64,000 bases of DNA from JBCBWG01 sp039039985 (GTDB lineage Bacteria; Pseudomonadota; Alphaproteobacteria; Rhizobiales; Hyphomicrobiaceae). The notes under the pieces are model-generated. The model was not told where the DNA came from and did no database searches. It saw only the letters and a list, made by a program, of their open reading frames with translations. The stretch lies in contig JBCCOV010000005.1 in the NCBI GenBank assembly GCA_039039985.1, positions 1-64,000 of the forward strand, read 5' to 3'. Made by a program: the position numbers and the translations under genes. Within the stretch, counting starts at the first letter, position 1. Every line of letters starts with the position of its first letter. Shown piece by piece: positions 1 to 9,190 of this stretch.

Positions 1-9
1 AAAGGGTCA

Positions 10-142
10 CCCCGGGCCTTGTGCCCGGGGTCCACGTCTCAGCGAACGCGAACGGTCGCGAGACCCGACAGCGGCACGGTCCACGCGTCCAACCAACATC
101 CGAGCCCGCTGAACTCTGGATCCCGGTGACAAGCACCGGGAT
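10..142. repeat. Two short intergenic hairpins (GGATCCCGG-type)
   Basis: Two perfect inverted repeats are visible. At 10-30 an 8-bp stem (CCCCGGGC/GCCCGGGG) closes a 5-base loop. At 120-142 a 9-bp stem (ATCCCGGTG/CACCGGGAT) closes a 5-base loop. The second resembles the CTGGATCCCGG...CCGGGATGAC elements scattered between genes in many alphaproteobacteria. No gene could be supported in the first 454 bases. They could equally act as terminators for a gene left of the window. Confidence 0.6.
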
Positions 143-175
143 GACGCCTGTGGACGTGGCCGATGACGTACTATC

Positions 176-253
176 CCAGGCCGCGCCTGCGGCCCGGCGC
201 GTTGCGCCGCCGTCGCGGAGGGCCCGGCCGCAAGGCCGGAACAGCCCGTGAGC
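176..253 (+). repeat. Dispersed hairpin-rich repeat, copy 1
   Basis: This stretch of about 78 bp starts with CCAGGCCGCG, contains GGCCCGGCGCGTTGCGCC and GGGCCCGGCCG, and ends with CCCGTGAGC. It matches two near-identical copies at 16787-16865 and 16902-16980 and an inverted, interrupted copy at 13839-13978. It contains several GC-rich self-complementary segments (for example GGCCCGGC and GGCCGCAAGGCC). No coding potential is evident. Confidence 0.75.
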
Positions 254-454
254 CATAAACAACAAGCACAAATCACGATGCGCGTGCCACGGCAGGACCT
301 GCTGGGCACACTCTTGACTTGTGACTTTATGTGGCATACGGATCATAAGAACATTTAATGAACAAATGCATATTTCTGGCAATCGGAAAGTCACACCCAG
401 CGTGTCCACGGGACAGATTTATGCGCCGTGCTATGCGAAGGAGAAAGGATCGAC

Positions 455-1336
455 ATGTGCTTGAAACGCGTGCTCGTAGCAGCCGTATTGGTTGTCGCTG
501 TGCCGGCATCGACGCCCCGTGCTGTAGAAATCGAGGGAACGAAGATCGACGACTCAAGGGCAAAGGCGCTGTATGATGCGTTCAAGGAGCGGAAGCAACG
601 TAAGTTGACGCACGATCTCTGGGATGCGGAGAAAGGCCCATGGGCGAGTTACTTGGGCGTCCCATTCAAGAACGGGCTGAGTCCGCGCGAAAAGAAGCTC
701 TACGAAACCGCAGTACGGACTGGGTTATGTGATACGGTTCAGGCCTTGCAGTTGGTTGGTTTTTTGCAGCTCTATCCGTTTTTGCGGTCCGCACATGCAC
801 GGTTTGGTGTTTCCCAGATTTTCAAGAACAGTGTGATCGACCGCAGTTTGGACTCTCGGTATTGCTCCGCGCGGTCGAACTTGATCATCGCGATGCGCTA
901 TGTCGACGTTTATCAGCTGAATATCGTATTCCCAATCAACTTGAAGCGGAAGCGGCCTATTATGCGTGATCCGAACCGCACGATCACCAAACCTGAACGC
1001 GCGCAGAATTCGATTTGCGGTGCGATGTCCTCACTCGTATTCTTAGCCTTTGAGGACGACTATAAACCTGCGATGCGCGATCTGCTGGAGTTCGTTGATC
1101 AGAAAGAACTCGTGCAGTTGCCACCAGCTGTCGACTATTACCTGCGCAAGCGGGCGCGGCGCTTAGGCATCCCAGCCGATACACCCTATGGTGATCCCGA
1201 TCCGGCGTATCACGACTTGGAGATTCGAGACCGGATCGGGATCGAGCTTTACGCGGAGAGGAAGTCTCAGCGAGAGCCGCTTGGCTTGAGTATGTTATGT
1301 CCCAAGCCCAGGATTGATTTGCATGACGTAAAATGA
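455..1336 (+). CDS. Exported protein of unknown function
   Basis: This 293-residue protein opens with a basic then hydrophobic stretch (MCLKRVLVAAVLVVAVPAS) that looks like a Sec signal peptide, so the mature protein is probably periplasmic. I chose the ATG at 455 because an AAGGAGA ribosome-binding site lies at the right distance; a GTG at 428 lacks one. The mature part has four cysteines (in GLCDT, SRYCS, NSICG and MLCP), which could form disulfides. The C-terminal half is rich in charged and aromatic residues. I do not recognise the family. It stands alone between a repeat region and a convergent small gene. Confidence 0.8.
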   Translation: MCLKRVLVAAVLVVAVPASTPRAVEIEGTKIDDSRAKALYDAFKERKQRKLTHDLWDAEKGPWASYLGVPFKNGLSPREKKLYETAVRTGLCDTVQALQLVGFLQLYPFLRSAHARFGVSQIFKNSVIDRSLDSRYCSARSNLIIAMRYVDVYQLNIVFPINLKRKRPIMRDPNRTITKPERAQNSICGAMSSLVFLAFEDDYKPAMRDLLEFVDQKELVQLPPAVDYYLRKRARRLGIPADTPYGDPDPAYHDLEIRDRIGIELYAERKSQREPLGLSMLCPKPRIDLHDVK

Positions 1337-1364
1337 GCATGCCGCGTGCAACGTGATGCGTGTG

Positions 1365-1676
1365 CTAGCCATATAAGCGGCGACAATCAGAGATTTCGTA
1401 GTCGTTTTCATAGAGAGGAAGCGCGGTTTGTGCTTTTCTTAAAGGCTTCTCGAGTTCTTTGAGTTGCTTCTTGACAGTATCTAGTTCATTTCTCATCGTT
1501 AGTTTGCTGAGACTATCCAATCCGGCGATACTGAGTCCGCGCTCCAACTCGCTCTGCCGCCGGCGCAACGCTTCGACTTCGGGGCCCTTCTCAGCGATTG
1601 TTTGCCTTGCTTCGGCGATCAATTGTTCAAGTCTGCGGCATTGGCGCCGTAGCCTGTCCGGCGTGTGTTGAACCAT
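1365..1676 (-). CDS. Small coiled-coil protein of unknown function
   Basis: This 103-residue protein is highly charged, with heptad-like spacing of leucine and isoleucine through most of its length (RLEQLIAEARQTI, LRRRQSELERGL, ELDTVKKQLKELEK), so a coiled coil is likely. There is no signal peptide or membrane segment. The start at 1676 is preferred over an ATG at 1700 because AAGGG precedes it by about nine bases. It is convergent with the gene at 455. Function is unknown. The regular heptads favour a true gene, but the size leaves doubt. Confidence 0.55.
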   Translation of the reverse strand: MVQHTPDRLRRQCRRLEQLIAEARQTIAEKGPEVEALRRRQSELERGLSIAGLDSLSKLTMRNELDTVKKQLKELEKPLRKAQTALPLYENDYEISDCRRLYG

Positions 1677-1829
1677 ACCATGAGCCCTTTCTGGTGGCAT
1701 CTTGATATGATCAGCATGCGATGTATTTGGGTTGCGGGGATAAGTCGAACCAGGGTTACCTCCACCGACTGCGTCGATGCAGCCGGCTTGTTGGAATCCG
1801 CATTTGATGCTGAGTTAGCGGCTATGCCA

Positions 1830-2714
1830 TCAAACCAGACCAAGACCTGCCAGCGCGGCGCTAACCCGTGCCTTCTGCTCGTCAGTCGCCGGCGCAGTGG
1901 GGCGCCGCGCAACGCCGGCCGGCACGCCTTGGAGCTGCTGCGCATATTTGACCAGCGATGGCATGTTGTCGACGCCAACGGCATCCCAAACGGGCATCAG
2001 GCGCTCGTGCAGGTCGCGTGCGGTTGTCCAGTCCTGTGCCTTGACCGCGTCCCACAAGCGCACGGACGCTCCGGGCGCGGTCGACAAGATCGCCGCAATC
2101 GATCCGCGAGCCCCCAGTTGATAGGAGGGATAGAGTAACGCATCCACTGCGCTGAAGATCAGGTTCCCAGGATTTGCGCGGCGCACCAGATCCGCGAACA
2201 GCTTCATGTCACCGGCGCTTTGTTTCACACCTGCGACGCCGGGCACTTCGTCCATAATGCGCAATAGCAAGTCGGGTGACAGATAGCACCACGGGACGAC
2301 GTTGTAGATCAGGATCGGCACACCGCATTCCGCATGAATCTCGCCAAAATGCGCGACCATGGCGTCGTCGTCGGGTCGGAACAGATAATGTGGTGGCGTA
2401 ACTTGCAAGGCGACTACACCGAGCGTCTTCACAAGCTGACCACGTGCGGCAACTTCAGCTGTGGAGTTGGCAATGATCCCCGCGACAAGCGGAACTCGCC
2501 CGGCGATCGCGTCACGTGTCGCCGCGATCAGCTCCTCATACTCCCCGCGGTCGAGGACATGGCCTTCGCCCGTACTTCCCCCAGCCGCAAGTCCATGCAC
2601 GCCGTTGTCGATCAGCCAATCAACCTGGGGTTTGACCGCGCTGAAGTCGATCGCGCCGTCTTTGCGAAACGGCGTGGTGAACGGCGCTACGACTCCTTGG
2701 AGTGTCTCTAACAT
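1830..2714 (-). CDS. DapA-family (dihydrodipicolinate synthase-like) aldolase/lyase
   Basis: A TIM-barrel class I aldolase of about 294 residues. Visible motifs are GGSTGE near residue 45, the tyrosine in IYN near 135 and the Schiff-base lysine in GVKQSAGD near 160. After IYN the sequence is VVPWCY and not the NVPSR of true DapA, so the arginine that binds the carboxylate in lysine biosynthesis is missing. It therefore probably acts on another 2-oxo acid. The ATG at 2714 has GGGGAA upstream; an ATG at 2726 has no Shine-Dalgarno. It lies 44 bp downstream of the ThDP enzyme at 2759-4306 and is probably cotranscribed. Confidence 0.88.
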   Translation of the reverse strand: MLETLQGVVAPFTTPFRKDGAIDFSAVKPQVDWLIDNGVHGLAAGGSTGEGHVLDRGEYEELIAATRDAIAGRVPLVAGIIANSTAEVAARGQLVKTLGVVALQVTPPHYLFRPDDDAMVAHFGEIHAECGVPILIYNVVPWCYLSPDLLLRIMDEVPGVAGVKQSAGDMKLFADLVRRANPGNLIFSAVDALLYPSYQLGARGSIAAILSTAPGASVRLWDAVKAQDWTTARDLHERLMPVWDAVGVDNMPSLVKYAQQLQGVPAGVARRPTAPATDEQKARVSAALAGLGLV

Positions 2715-2758
2715 ACGTTTCCCCATTTCGTATTTTTGTGGGTCGCAGTCTTGGTCCG

Positions 2759-4306
2759 CTACATCTCAATTTCAATCAGGTTCGGGCCGGCGTTCTCCAG
2801 CGCGGAACTGAAGGCTTTGATCAGGCTCTCGCAATCATCGACCTGCGTCGCGGGAACACCCATGCCTTTGGACATGGACACCCAGTCGAGGTTCGGTCGG
2901 GTCAACGAAAACATGTCGAGTGCGCGTGGGCCGGGGTTCTGCACGCCGACATTGGTCAATTCGCCAAGCAAGATCTTGTAACTGCGGTTCGAGAATATGA
3001 GCACCGTCACGTCGAGGTTTTCGCGCGCCATGGTCCAAAGGGACTGCACCGTGTACATCGCGCTGCCGTCACCTTCCAACGCGATGACTTTCCGGTCGGG
3101 ACAGGCCAATGCTGCGCCGGTCGCGACGGGCAAGCCATAGCCAATTGATCCGCCCCGGTTGTTCAGCCAGACGTGCGGTGCGGCGCTTGTCGTCATTGGA
3201 AAGAAGGCACGCCCGGTCGTGATCGATTCATCAACGACGATTGCGTTCTCAGGAATCATGGCCCCAAGGAACGCCGCCAGCTTGTCCAAATCGATTGCGC
3301 CGGACGGTAGGGCCGGCCGATCAAGGCTTGCGATACCCTGAGGGGCCACAGCTTGCGCCTGCGTTGCCGCCACGAGTTTGTCGAGTGTGTCGTCGAGATC
3401 GTCGGCAACGCCAGCGAGTTCAAAAGTCTCGCAGCCGTTGGGGATCAGGACGCTGGGCTTGTCAGGATAGGCGAAAAAGGCAACAGGCGTCTTCGATCCG
3501 AGGAGGACGACGGTGTCGTACTTCGCCAGCATGGCAACGGCCTGCTCCACGACATAGGGAATCCTCAGAACACCAACACGCCCCGCGCCGCGGTCCATGC
3601 GTGCATTGGACCATTCCGTCAGCAGGTCGCAGCCTGTGGCCGCACGGATCTGGCCGGCGAGCGTGAGATTGCGCTCGCTCAAGGCGCCACCACCAAGCAG
3701 CAGCAATGTCGTGTCGCCGCGTGCCAGCAACTGTGCGGCCGCGTCGATGCTCTGGTCTTCGACCTGCGCGCGCGCCGGCGTTTCGCTCATTTTCGGTGGC
3801 TCACGACCTTCGGTCCACGCGGTGTCACCCGGCAGGATCAGCGTTGCGATTTGACCCGGCGCCATCTTTGCAACCGCAATGGCCTCGGCGCCGTCGCGGG
3901 CGACGTCCAAGCCGGACGTGCTGGTCCGGATCCAGTGAGATACCGGGCTCGCGATCCCTTCGATGTCCGCTGTCAGCGGCGCATCGAGTGCAATGTGATA
4001 GGTCGCATGCTCGCCGACGATATTGACGATCCCGGATCCGGCCTTTTTCGCGTTATGGAGGTTGGAGACACCGTTCGCGAGGCCAGGACCCAAGTGCAGC
4101 AGCGTTGACGCGGGTCTGCCGGCCATCCGGTAGAACCCGTCAGCCGCACCGGTGACCCCGCCCTCAAAGAGACAGAGAACGCAGCGCATGCCGGGCACGC
4201 TATCGAGTGCGGCGACAAAGTGCATTTCCGAGGTGCCAGGGTTCGTGAAGCAAACATCGACGTCGCCGGCAAGTAGTGTTCGGACCAGGCTCTCTGCACC
4301 GTTCAT
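2759..4306 (-). CDS. Thiamine diphosphate-dependent enzyme, acetolactate synthase/benzoylformate decarboxylase-like
   Basis: A protein of 515 residues with the three-part ThDP-enzyme layout: N-terminal Pyr domain (NPGTSEMHF, catalytic glutamate in CLFEGGVTGAADG near residue 50), central domain, and C-terminal PP domain with the metal-diphosphate motif starting GDGSAMY and ending near NRSY. At 515 residues it is shorter than a typical IlvB catalytic subunit and no regulatory subunit follows, so a decarboxylase or carboligase outside branched-chain amino-acid synthesis is likely. A GAGGATGAC ribosome-binding site precedes the ATG. The downstream partner is a DapA-like aldolase, which suggests a small catabolic unit acting on 2-oxo acids. 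The substrate cannot be read from the sequence. Confidence 0.9.
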   Translation of the reverse strand: MNGAESLVRTLLAGDVDVCFTNPGTSEMHFVAALDSVPGMRCVLCLFEGGVTGAADGFYRMAGRPASTLLHLGPGLANGVSNLHNAKKAGSGIVNIVGEHATYHIALDAPLTADIEGIASPVSHWIRTSTSGLDVARDGAEAIAVAKMAPGQIATLILPGDTAWTEGREPPKMSETPARAQVEDQSIDAAAQLLARGDTTLLLLGGGALSERNLTLAGQIRAATGCDLLTEWSNARMDRGAGRVGVLRIPYVVEQAVAMLAKYDTVVLLGSKTPVAFFAYPDKPSVLIPNGCETFELAGVADDLDDTLDKLVAATQAQAVAPQGIASLDRPALPSGAIDLDKLAAFLGAMIPENAIVVDESITTGRAFFPMTTSAAPHVWLNNRGGSIGYGLPVATGAALACPDRKVIALEGDGSAMYTVQSLWTMARENLDVTVLIFSNRSYKILLGELTNVGVQNPGPRALDMFSLTRPNLDWVSMSKGMGVPATQVDDCESLIKAFSSALENAGPNLIEIEM

Positions 4307-4591
4307 GTCATCCTCGATCGTTGGTCAGGCTTTGTTTGCACCAACGGTCGCACAGCTGAACGCGCGAAGAAAGTCAGGCCGCATCGCGGGGCGGGTCGAA
4401 GCGGCCAACGCACGACACGGATCGCGCAACGACAAAGGCCGGGCGGCGAAGAACTGCGCGCGAGGTTCGAGTTCGGCATTTATGAGCCGACGATTTACGA
4501 AACGTCTGATGGCGTGAGATCATGAAGCCGCAAGACCACAGGGCATGCCCAGCCGCCATTTCCGTGGCTCATATGCCTTGCCGTATAAATG

Positions 4592-4849
4592 TCAAAGCTT
4601 AGAGGGTTGGCGTGATGAGACGGTCCGGCCACATTCGGGGCAGACATACTCAATCTGTTCGCCGCGTGCCAATGCCTCGGCGTCTTTGTCGGACGGCGCA
4701 CATATGTGCTCGTCGACAACAAACGTGCGCCACAGGTGACTGCCGAACTGGCGCAGATCATCAAGCGCGGAGGGCGCATAGGCCCCGACCTTCTCGAGGT
4801 TTTTCGGCGTGTTTCCCGCTGAAGACCGATCCATGGCCCTGCCCCGCAT
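4592..4849 (-). CDS. Small protein with a single CPECG zinc-ribbon-like motif
   Basis: A soluble protein of about 85 residues ending in a CPECG knuckle (YVCPECGRTVSSRQ). Only one CxxC is present; a lone cysteine in DEHICAP and nearby histidines might complete a metal site. The start is uncertain: ATG codons at 4849 and 4834 and a TTG at 4897 are all in frame, and none has a strong ribosome-binding site. No family recognised. About 285 bp to the right (4307-4591) and 300 bp to the left (4850-5146) hold nothing I can support. Confidence 0.5.
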   Translation of the reverse strand: MRGRAMDRSSAGNTPKNLEKVGAYAPSALDDLRQFGSHLWRTFVVDEHICAPSDKDAEALARGEQIEYVCPECGRTVSSRQPSKL

Positions 4850-5146
4850 CCGCAGTTGTTCTCGCTCGGCCAGGAGTAACGCTGCCGCTACTTTCAATAC
4901 CGCGATTCATAAGTGACGTGGAAATCCGTGTCGCCACGCAATCCGCATTTCGCGCGATGACTTGTGAATAAGTTGTGTTTATCTATTTCAGATTAACGGG
5001 AACGTGCCAAGACAAAGCACTGCCACGACAAATGAATTCAGACTTGCCGAACAATTGAAATTCTTAACGCTTGGTTACGTCGCGTCAAAAATGCGAACAT
5101 TCAGCACAGATGTCGACGCACAGCCATGCGTAGCCAACAGCTGAGT

Positions 5147-6700
5147 CTATGACGACTCGTCTGGTGTCTGCCAGGCCTCCGGCCATGCCGCGCTGCCAGT
5201 GGCACGTGACGGTTTCGCTGGCACAAACGCCCTGCGAGGCGTCTTGGGAGGTGCCGGTCGCTTCTCATGACCACTTGGATTTGACTTCGGGTCGTCACGC
5301 CGCTCGTTCGCAGTGCCCGGCGGGACGAGCAGCAGTCCGCACGCCATAGCAAAAATCGCGCTGAGGGCTCCCGTGCGGAGCGGATAGTCCACGAGCGAGT
5401 GCACCATCAGAACGAGGATAATGAGCGCCGCGGACCGTTGCAGTCGGAGTTCGGACTGTTGCCGATTGCGCGCCGATCGATCGTAGACGCGTGCAACATA
5501 CCAGACGACGAAGAGTGCCATTGCAACAATCGCGAGCACGCCGCCTTCGAGCGGAAACTCCAGCCAGTCATTGTGGGCACGATTGGCATAGGCGCTGAGC
5601 AGATCATCCACGTTCTCGAGCGTCGCATAAACCGGGACAAACGAGCCGACGCCGGTGCCAAACGGGAATGCGGCGACGATCCCATCGATCGTGGTGGACG
5701 CGAGTGCGACACGCAGGTCTTCAAGCGGATCGCCGGTGAATCGGGTCGCGAGGCGCTGGAGGCCGAGTTGAGCCGCGACCAAGAGCGCGCACGCCATTCC
5801 GACAACAATAATGCGGAGTGAGCCATCCAGGCTTGGCAAACGCGACGCCGCTGCCCGCTGTTGTTTATGGGTCGACAGCGCGATGATAGCGACGCCGACG
5901 ATGACAAGAAACGTGAGCAGTATACCCGCGCGCGACCGTGCCAGAGCCATCCCAAGCATGATTGCAATGACAGCTGTAAACGAAAGAACCGCTTCTACGG
6001 ATACGATGTTGCGGAGCTTGGGCGCGCGGCTGTCGCGGGATATGCACTGCGCGAACCAGGTGCCGGCCAAAACCATGAGACACGCTAACAGCGCGGCGAA
6101 GTGGTTCCGGTTGGCAAAAAAGCCGACGGCTTCCGATGGGTTCGTTATGCTATAGAGACGCAGTGGGCTGTCGGGGCCCTGTGCGACCTGCACAAATCCC
6201 AACACCAGTGAGACAGCTCCCAAAGCAGCAACAACGCCGATAAGCGCGAGGCGGGACCGGAACCCGAGTGACGCGACCGCAACGAAGATCGCAAGCGGAA
6301 CGAATAGCGAAGATGCGGCCACCGCAGTCGATGTTGATGAATACGTCCACGCAGCGCGGGGCTGTTCAGCCGTTATGGCCGGGTCGACGCTTTCGAGGCT
6401 GGCGCCGGGAAGTCCTGGTATGAGCTGTATCAGGCAGATGGCCGGGAGGCTGAGAAAAACGGTCCAGCCAATGCGACCGAGTTTCAGACGGTGCGGAGCC
6501 GCCCGCCCGGTCCAGATCAGAAGGGACAGAAGTGCCAGGCCTATGAGTTGGCCCGTAAAGTCGCCAAGTGAGCCCTGTCGCGTCGCACCGCCGAACGTCA
6601 AGGCGATGGCGATCACAGCGGCAGTCAGCCCCGTTAAAATGAGGTCCGTTCTGTTTGAGCGGCTTAAGACGTCCACAGACCCAATTTCAAGCTTCCCCAA
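5147..6700 (-). CDS. O-antigen ligase-family (Wzy_C) membrane protein
   Basis: A polytopic membrane protein of about 517 residues with ten or more hydrophobic segments. Two family hallmarks are visible: VGFFANRNHFAALLA near residue 200 and AHNDWLEFPLEGG near 400, the loop and motif shared by O-antigen ligases and some polymerases. A Pro/Arg-rich soluble tail follows residue 475. Start: the TTG at 6700 has GAGG seven bases upstream; TTG 6706 and GTG 6676 are alternatives. It follows the FecR-like gene by only a few bases and is divergent from the CpsB/Wza/Wzc operon. It could ligate the finished polysaccharide to its acceptor, or polymerise it. A separate Wzy-like protein is at 35678. Confidence 0.88.
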   Translation of the reverse strand: MGKLEIGSVDVLSRSNRTDLILTGLTAAVIAIALTFGGATRQGSLGDFTGQLIGLALLSLLIWTGRAAPHRLKLGRIGWTVFLSLPAICLIQLIPGLPGASLESVDPAITAEQPRAAWTYSSTSTAVAASSLFVPLAIFVAVASLGFRSRLALIGVVAALGAVSLVLGFVQVAQGPDSPLRLYSITNPSEAVGFFANRNHFAALLACLMVLAGTWFAQCISRDSRAPKLRNIVSVEAVLSFTAVIAIMLGMALARSRAGILLTFLVIVGVAIIALSTHKQQRAAASRLPSLDGSLRIIVVGMACALLVAAQLGLQRLATRFTGDPLEDLRVALASTTIDGIVAAFPFGTGVGSFVPVYATLENVDDLLSAYANRAHNDWLEFPLEGGVLAIVAMALFVVWYVARVYDRSARNRQQSELRLQRSAALIILVLMVHSLVDYPLRTGALSAIFAMACGLLLVPPGTANERRDDPKSNPSGHEKRPAPPKTPRRAFVPAKPSRATGSAAWPEAWQTPDESS

Positions 6701-6709
6701 TATCAAGCC

Positions 6710-7150
6710 TCAAGGGCTCGCCGGCTTATCATCACTATCGCAGATCGCAGCGAGACAGGCGATGATAACACCACCACCGATGATTGGCAGAATTGGAATG
6801 CGCCGCCGCTCCCGTGGTGCATCTTTCAGAGACCCACCCGTGTCGCGTTCGATTGGGCGGCCCAATCCGGCCGGTTCGAACGTGCGGCATTCATAAAGCG
6901 CCTTCACGATCACAACGCTGGACGGACCAATCGTTTCAACACAGCCGTTATCGTAGGCAATCTTGGCAGAACCGTTGGCGCCAACGCTGATCCGGTCGCC
7001 AGCCTTGAGCTGCTTGACTGTTGTTACCGCACGAAAACCGGCACCAGAATTCACCATCACGGTGCCCTGAGCGGAGAGCAAGACCGCGGAATGTGCTGCG
7101 GAGCCCCAAACCACTGCGAAACAAAAGGCTGCGCACAGGATACGCCACAT
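6710..7150 (-). CDS. Exported FecR-like protein with C-terminal membrane segment
   Basis: A protein of 146 residues. The first 25 form a signal peptide (ILCAAFCFAVVWGSAAHSA). A small beta domain follows, with the FecR-like pattern: GTVMVNSGAGF, then a leucine-rich turn, AGDRI, SAKIAYDNGC and IGPSS. A hydrophobic stretch (IPILPIIGGGVIIACLAA) near the C-terminus suggests membrane anchoring. The ATG at 7150 is preferred over the GTG at 7159, whose AGGG would be too close. It is the first gene of a two-gene operon with the O-antigen-ligase-like protein. FecR-like domains of this kind in export loci are usually of unknown role. Confidence 0.75.
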   Translation of the reverse strand: MWRILCAAFCFAVVWGSAAHSAVLLSAQGTVMVNSGAGFRAVTTVKQLKAGDRISVGANGSAKIAYDNGCVETIGPSSVVIVKALYECRTFEPAGLGRPIERDTGGSLKDAPRERRRIPILPIIGGGVIIACLAAICDSDDKPASP

Positions 7151-7481
7151 GTTACCCACACCCTACTTGACAGTGAGTTCCGTGAATAGCGCGTACCTGT
7201 AGCGCGAATGAGGACGCCGTCCAATGAAGGGCGGTGACTTGAGATAATCTATCGTCCGGTGCTGTTGCGGCTTAGGCACAACTGTTTTCGGGTAACGTTA
7301 AGGGTGCAGTGTTAAGGTGTGCGACCTCTCGCAGTACGTCATTAGGATTGCTGCGCATTATTGCCTTTAAAGCCAAGTGGTACGGTCGAATGAACGACTG
7401 TTACCGAATCTGAAGACTCTATGTTTGGTGCGGCGGCGCCGTTGACCGCCAAACCCAAGCGGCCAAAGATACGGTTGGCGC
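7151..7481. other. Divergent intergenic region, no gene
   Basis: This region of 331 bp separates the FecR-like/ligase operon (minus strand) from the CpsB/Wza/Wzc operon (plus strand) and so should carry both promoters. An imperfect inverted repeat surrounds GGCGGCGCCG near 7428. I could not assign convincing -35/-10 elements. Confidence 0.5.
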
Positions 7482-8324
7482 ATGTTTGACCTGCATTGCC
7501 ACATTTTGCCTGGACTGGACGATGGCGCGTCAAGCCTGTCCGTCGCGCTTGATATGGCCCGACGTCAGGTTGACCAAGGCGTGGAGGTCGTCGCCTGTAC
7601 GCCACACATTTTGCCTGGCGTCTATGCGAATTCCGGATCAGAGATCGTCCCGGCGGTTTCGCGTTTTCAAGAGCACCTCGGCGATGCGGGAATTCCACTG
7701 CAGCTGGTCAGCGGCGCAGACAACCACATCTCGCCGAACTTCGTCGCCGACCTGCAGCGTGGTCATCTGCTGCCGATCAACGGGTCGCGCTATGTTCTCG
7801 TTGAGCCGCCCCATCACAATCAGCCGCCGCGTCTTGAGGCTGTATTTTGGGACATTATTGCCGCAGGACACGTGCCTATCTTGACACATCCAGAGCGCCT
7901 GGAATGGATCAACGTTAAGGGCGGATTTGATGTGTTCCGGCGCCTTCATCAGCGCGGTGTTGGTATGCAGGTCACGGCGGGTTCATTGACCGGGCGCTTT
8001 GGCAAGCGGGCAAAATACTGGGCAGAACGCTTGGTTTGCGAGGGTTTGGTCGACATCCTGGCGTCAGACGCGCACAATTTAACCACGAGACCACCTGATC
8101 TCGACCGTGGCGCAAGAGCCGCGGAGGGCCTCGTTGGTCAGAATGCTGCGCATCATATGGTTGTCACGGCGCCAAAGGCTATATTAGAGAATAGCAGCGT
8201 CGTTGAGCCGCCCGTCCTGCAGGCCGGTGCGCGTAGGAGTCAGTCAAATGCTGCGTATTCTGGCGGCGATGGCCGTGATAGCCTCACTGGGCGGTTGCGC
8301 CGCGCATTTGGGCAATCCAGGTAG
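7482..8324 (+). CDS. CpsB/CapC-type PHP-family tyrosine-protein phosphatase
   Basis: This 280-residue protein starts with the metal-binding signature of PHP phosphatases (MFDLHCHILPGLDDG). Further family motifs are CTPHI near residue 45, the central LVEPPHH, ILTHPER near 130 and the C-terminal ASDAHN near 195. Enzymes of this family remove phosphate from the tyrosine cluster of Wzc-type kinases and thereby tune polysaccharide length and export. The kinase lies two genes downstream. The C-terminal 25 residues overlap the next gene by 77 bp; that overlap is supported by the strong ribosome-binding site of the next gene. Confidence 0.93.
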   Translation: MFDLHCHILPGLDDGASSLSVALDMARRQVDQGVEVVACTPHILPGVYANSGSEIVPAVSRFQEHLGDAGIPLQLVSGADNHISPNFVADLQRGHLLPINGSRYVLVEPPHHNQPPRLEAVFWDIIAAGHVPILTHPERLEWINVKGGFDVFRRLHQRGVGMQVTAGSLTGRFGKRAKYWAERLVCEGLVDILASDAHNLTTRPPDLDRGARAAEGLVGQNAAHHMVVTAPKAILENSSVVEPPVLQAGARRSQSNAAYSGGDGRDSLTGRLRRAFGQSR

Positions 8325-9129
8325 TGGCCCACAGGCCTTGAACCTCGGCAGTGCGGCACCAGTCGCATCAGCGCCTAAGCCGACCCGCAGCCAGGACACG
8401 ACGAAGCCTGACACAGCAACCCGCGCGCGCTCAACCAAAGTGGTGAAAGTATCCACTGGAAATTCAAATCACGCGACAACTAAGGTCAAACGGAAGCGCG
8501 ACGCGAAAGAGGCTGCTACGGTTGCGCGCATCAGCAAAGCCCTGAAGCGTGGGCATGCTCAAGTCGATGACGGCCTTGCAGAAGACGCAGCTTACAGAAT
8601 TGGTCCGCTGGATGAGATCGAGGTGACAGTGTTCAAGGTCGCCGAACTCTCGCGGTCCTTTCAGATCTCCGAGACGGGAACCTTCAGCTTTCCACTGATC
8701 GGTGATGTGCGGGCCTCCGGGAAGACAGCCCGTGAGACGGAGCGCGTTCTGGCCCGGCGGCTTGGTTCGAAGTACTTGCAAAACCCGCAGGTCACCGTCC
8801 GGGTGACGGCGTTCAACAGCAAGCGGATCACAGTCGACGGAGCCGTGGTCAAGCCGGGCGTGTACCCGATCACGGGTAGCATGACACTTGTGCAGGCGGT
8901 TGCGACCGCAGGCGGCTTGGGCCCGACTGCTAATACAACCGTTGTCGTGTTCCGCGAGAAGGCCGGCAAGCGGTATGCGTCGAAGCATGATCTGAGTGAG
9001 ATCAGGGGCGGCTCTGCAGAAGACCCTCAGTTGCGGGCCGGCGATGTCATCGTAGCGACGGACTCGTCGCTCCAGAAGGCGCTTGGCCAGGTTCTGAAGG
9101 TTTTGCCAATCGCAGGCTTGCTGCTGTAG
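8248..9129 (+). CDS. Wza/BexD-type polysaccharide export lipoprotein
   Basis: A protein of 293 residues with a lipoprotein signal peptide; the lipobox is SLGGC with Cys near residue 17. After a basic low-complexity linker (to about 105) comes the Poly_export domain (YRIGPLDEIEVTVF to VRVTAF, 115-190) and then an SLBB domain (ITVDGAVVKPGVYPI). The ATG at 8248 has AGGAGT eight bases upstream; an earlier in-frame start lacks one. It would form the outer-membrane export channel that works with the downstream Wzc-type kinase. The sequence ends in a short hydrophobic segment (VLPIAGLLL), shorter than the C-terminal helix of E. coli Wza. Confidence 0.93.
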   Translation: MLRILAAMAVIASLGGCAAHLGNPGSGPQALNLGSAAPVASAPKPTRSQDTTKPDTATRARSTKVVKVSTGNSNHATTKVKRKRDAKEAATVARISKALKRGHAQVDDGLAEDAAYRIGPLDEIEVTVFKVAELSRSFQISETGTFSFPLIGDVRASGKTARETERVLARRLGSKYLQNPQVTVRVTAFNSKRITVDGAVVKPGVYPITGSMTLVQAVATAGGLGPTANTTVVVFREKAGKRYASKHDLSEIRGGSAEDPQLRAGDVIVATDSSLQKALGQVLKVLPIAGLLL

Positions 9130-9190
9130 CCGCCTGAGTGGGCCGATCGAGCTGCGTGCGGCACGCTCGGCATCGTGAGAGTGACACCAA

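Noticed and set aside
3353..4108. Plus-strand frame of 251 codons inside the ThDP enzyme gene
   Set aside because: Antisense to a full ThDP enzyme with all motifs; no ribosome-binding site.
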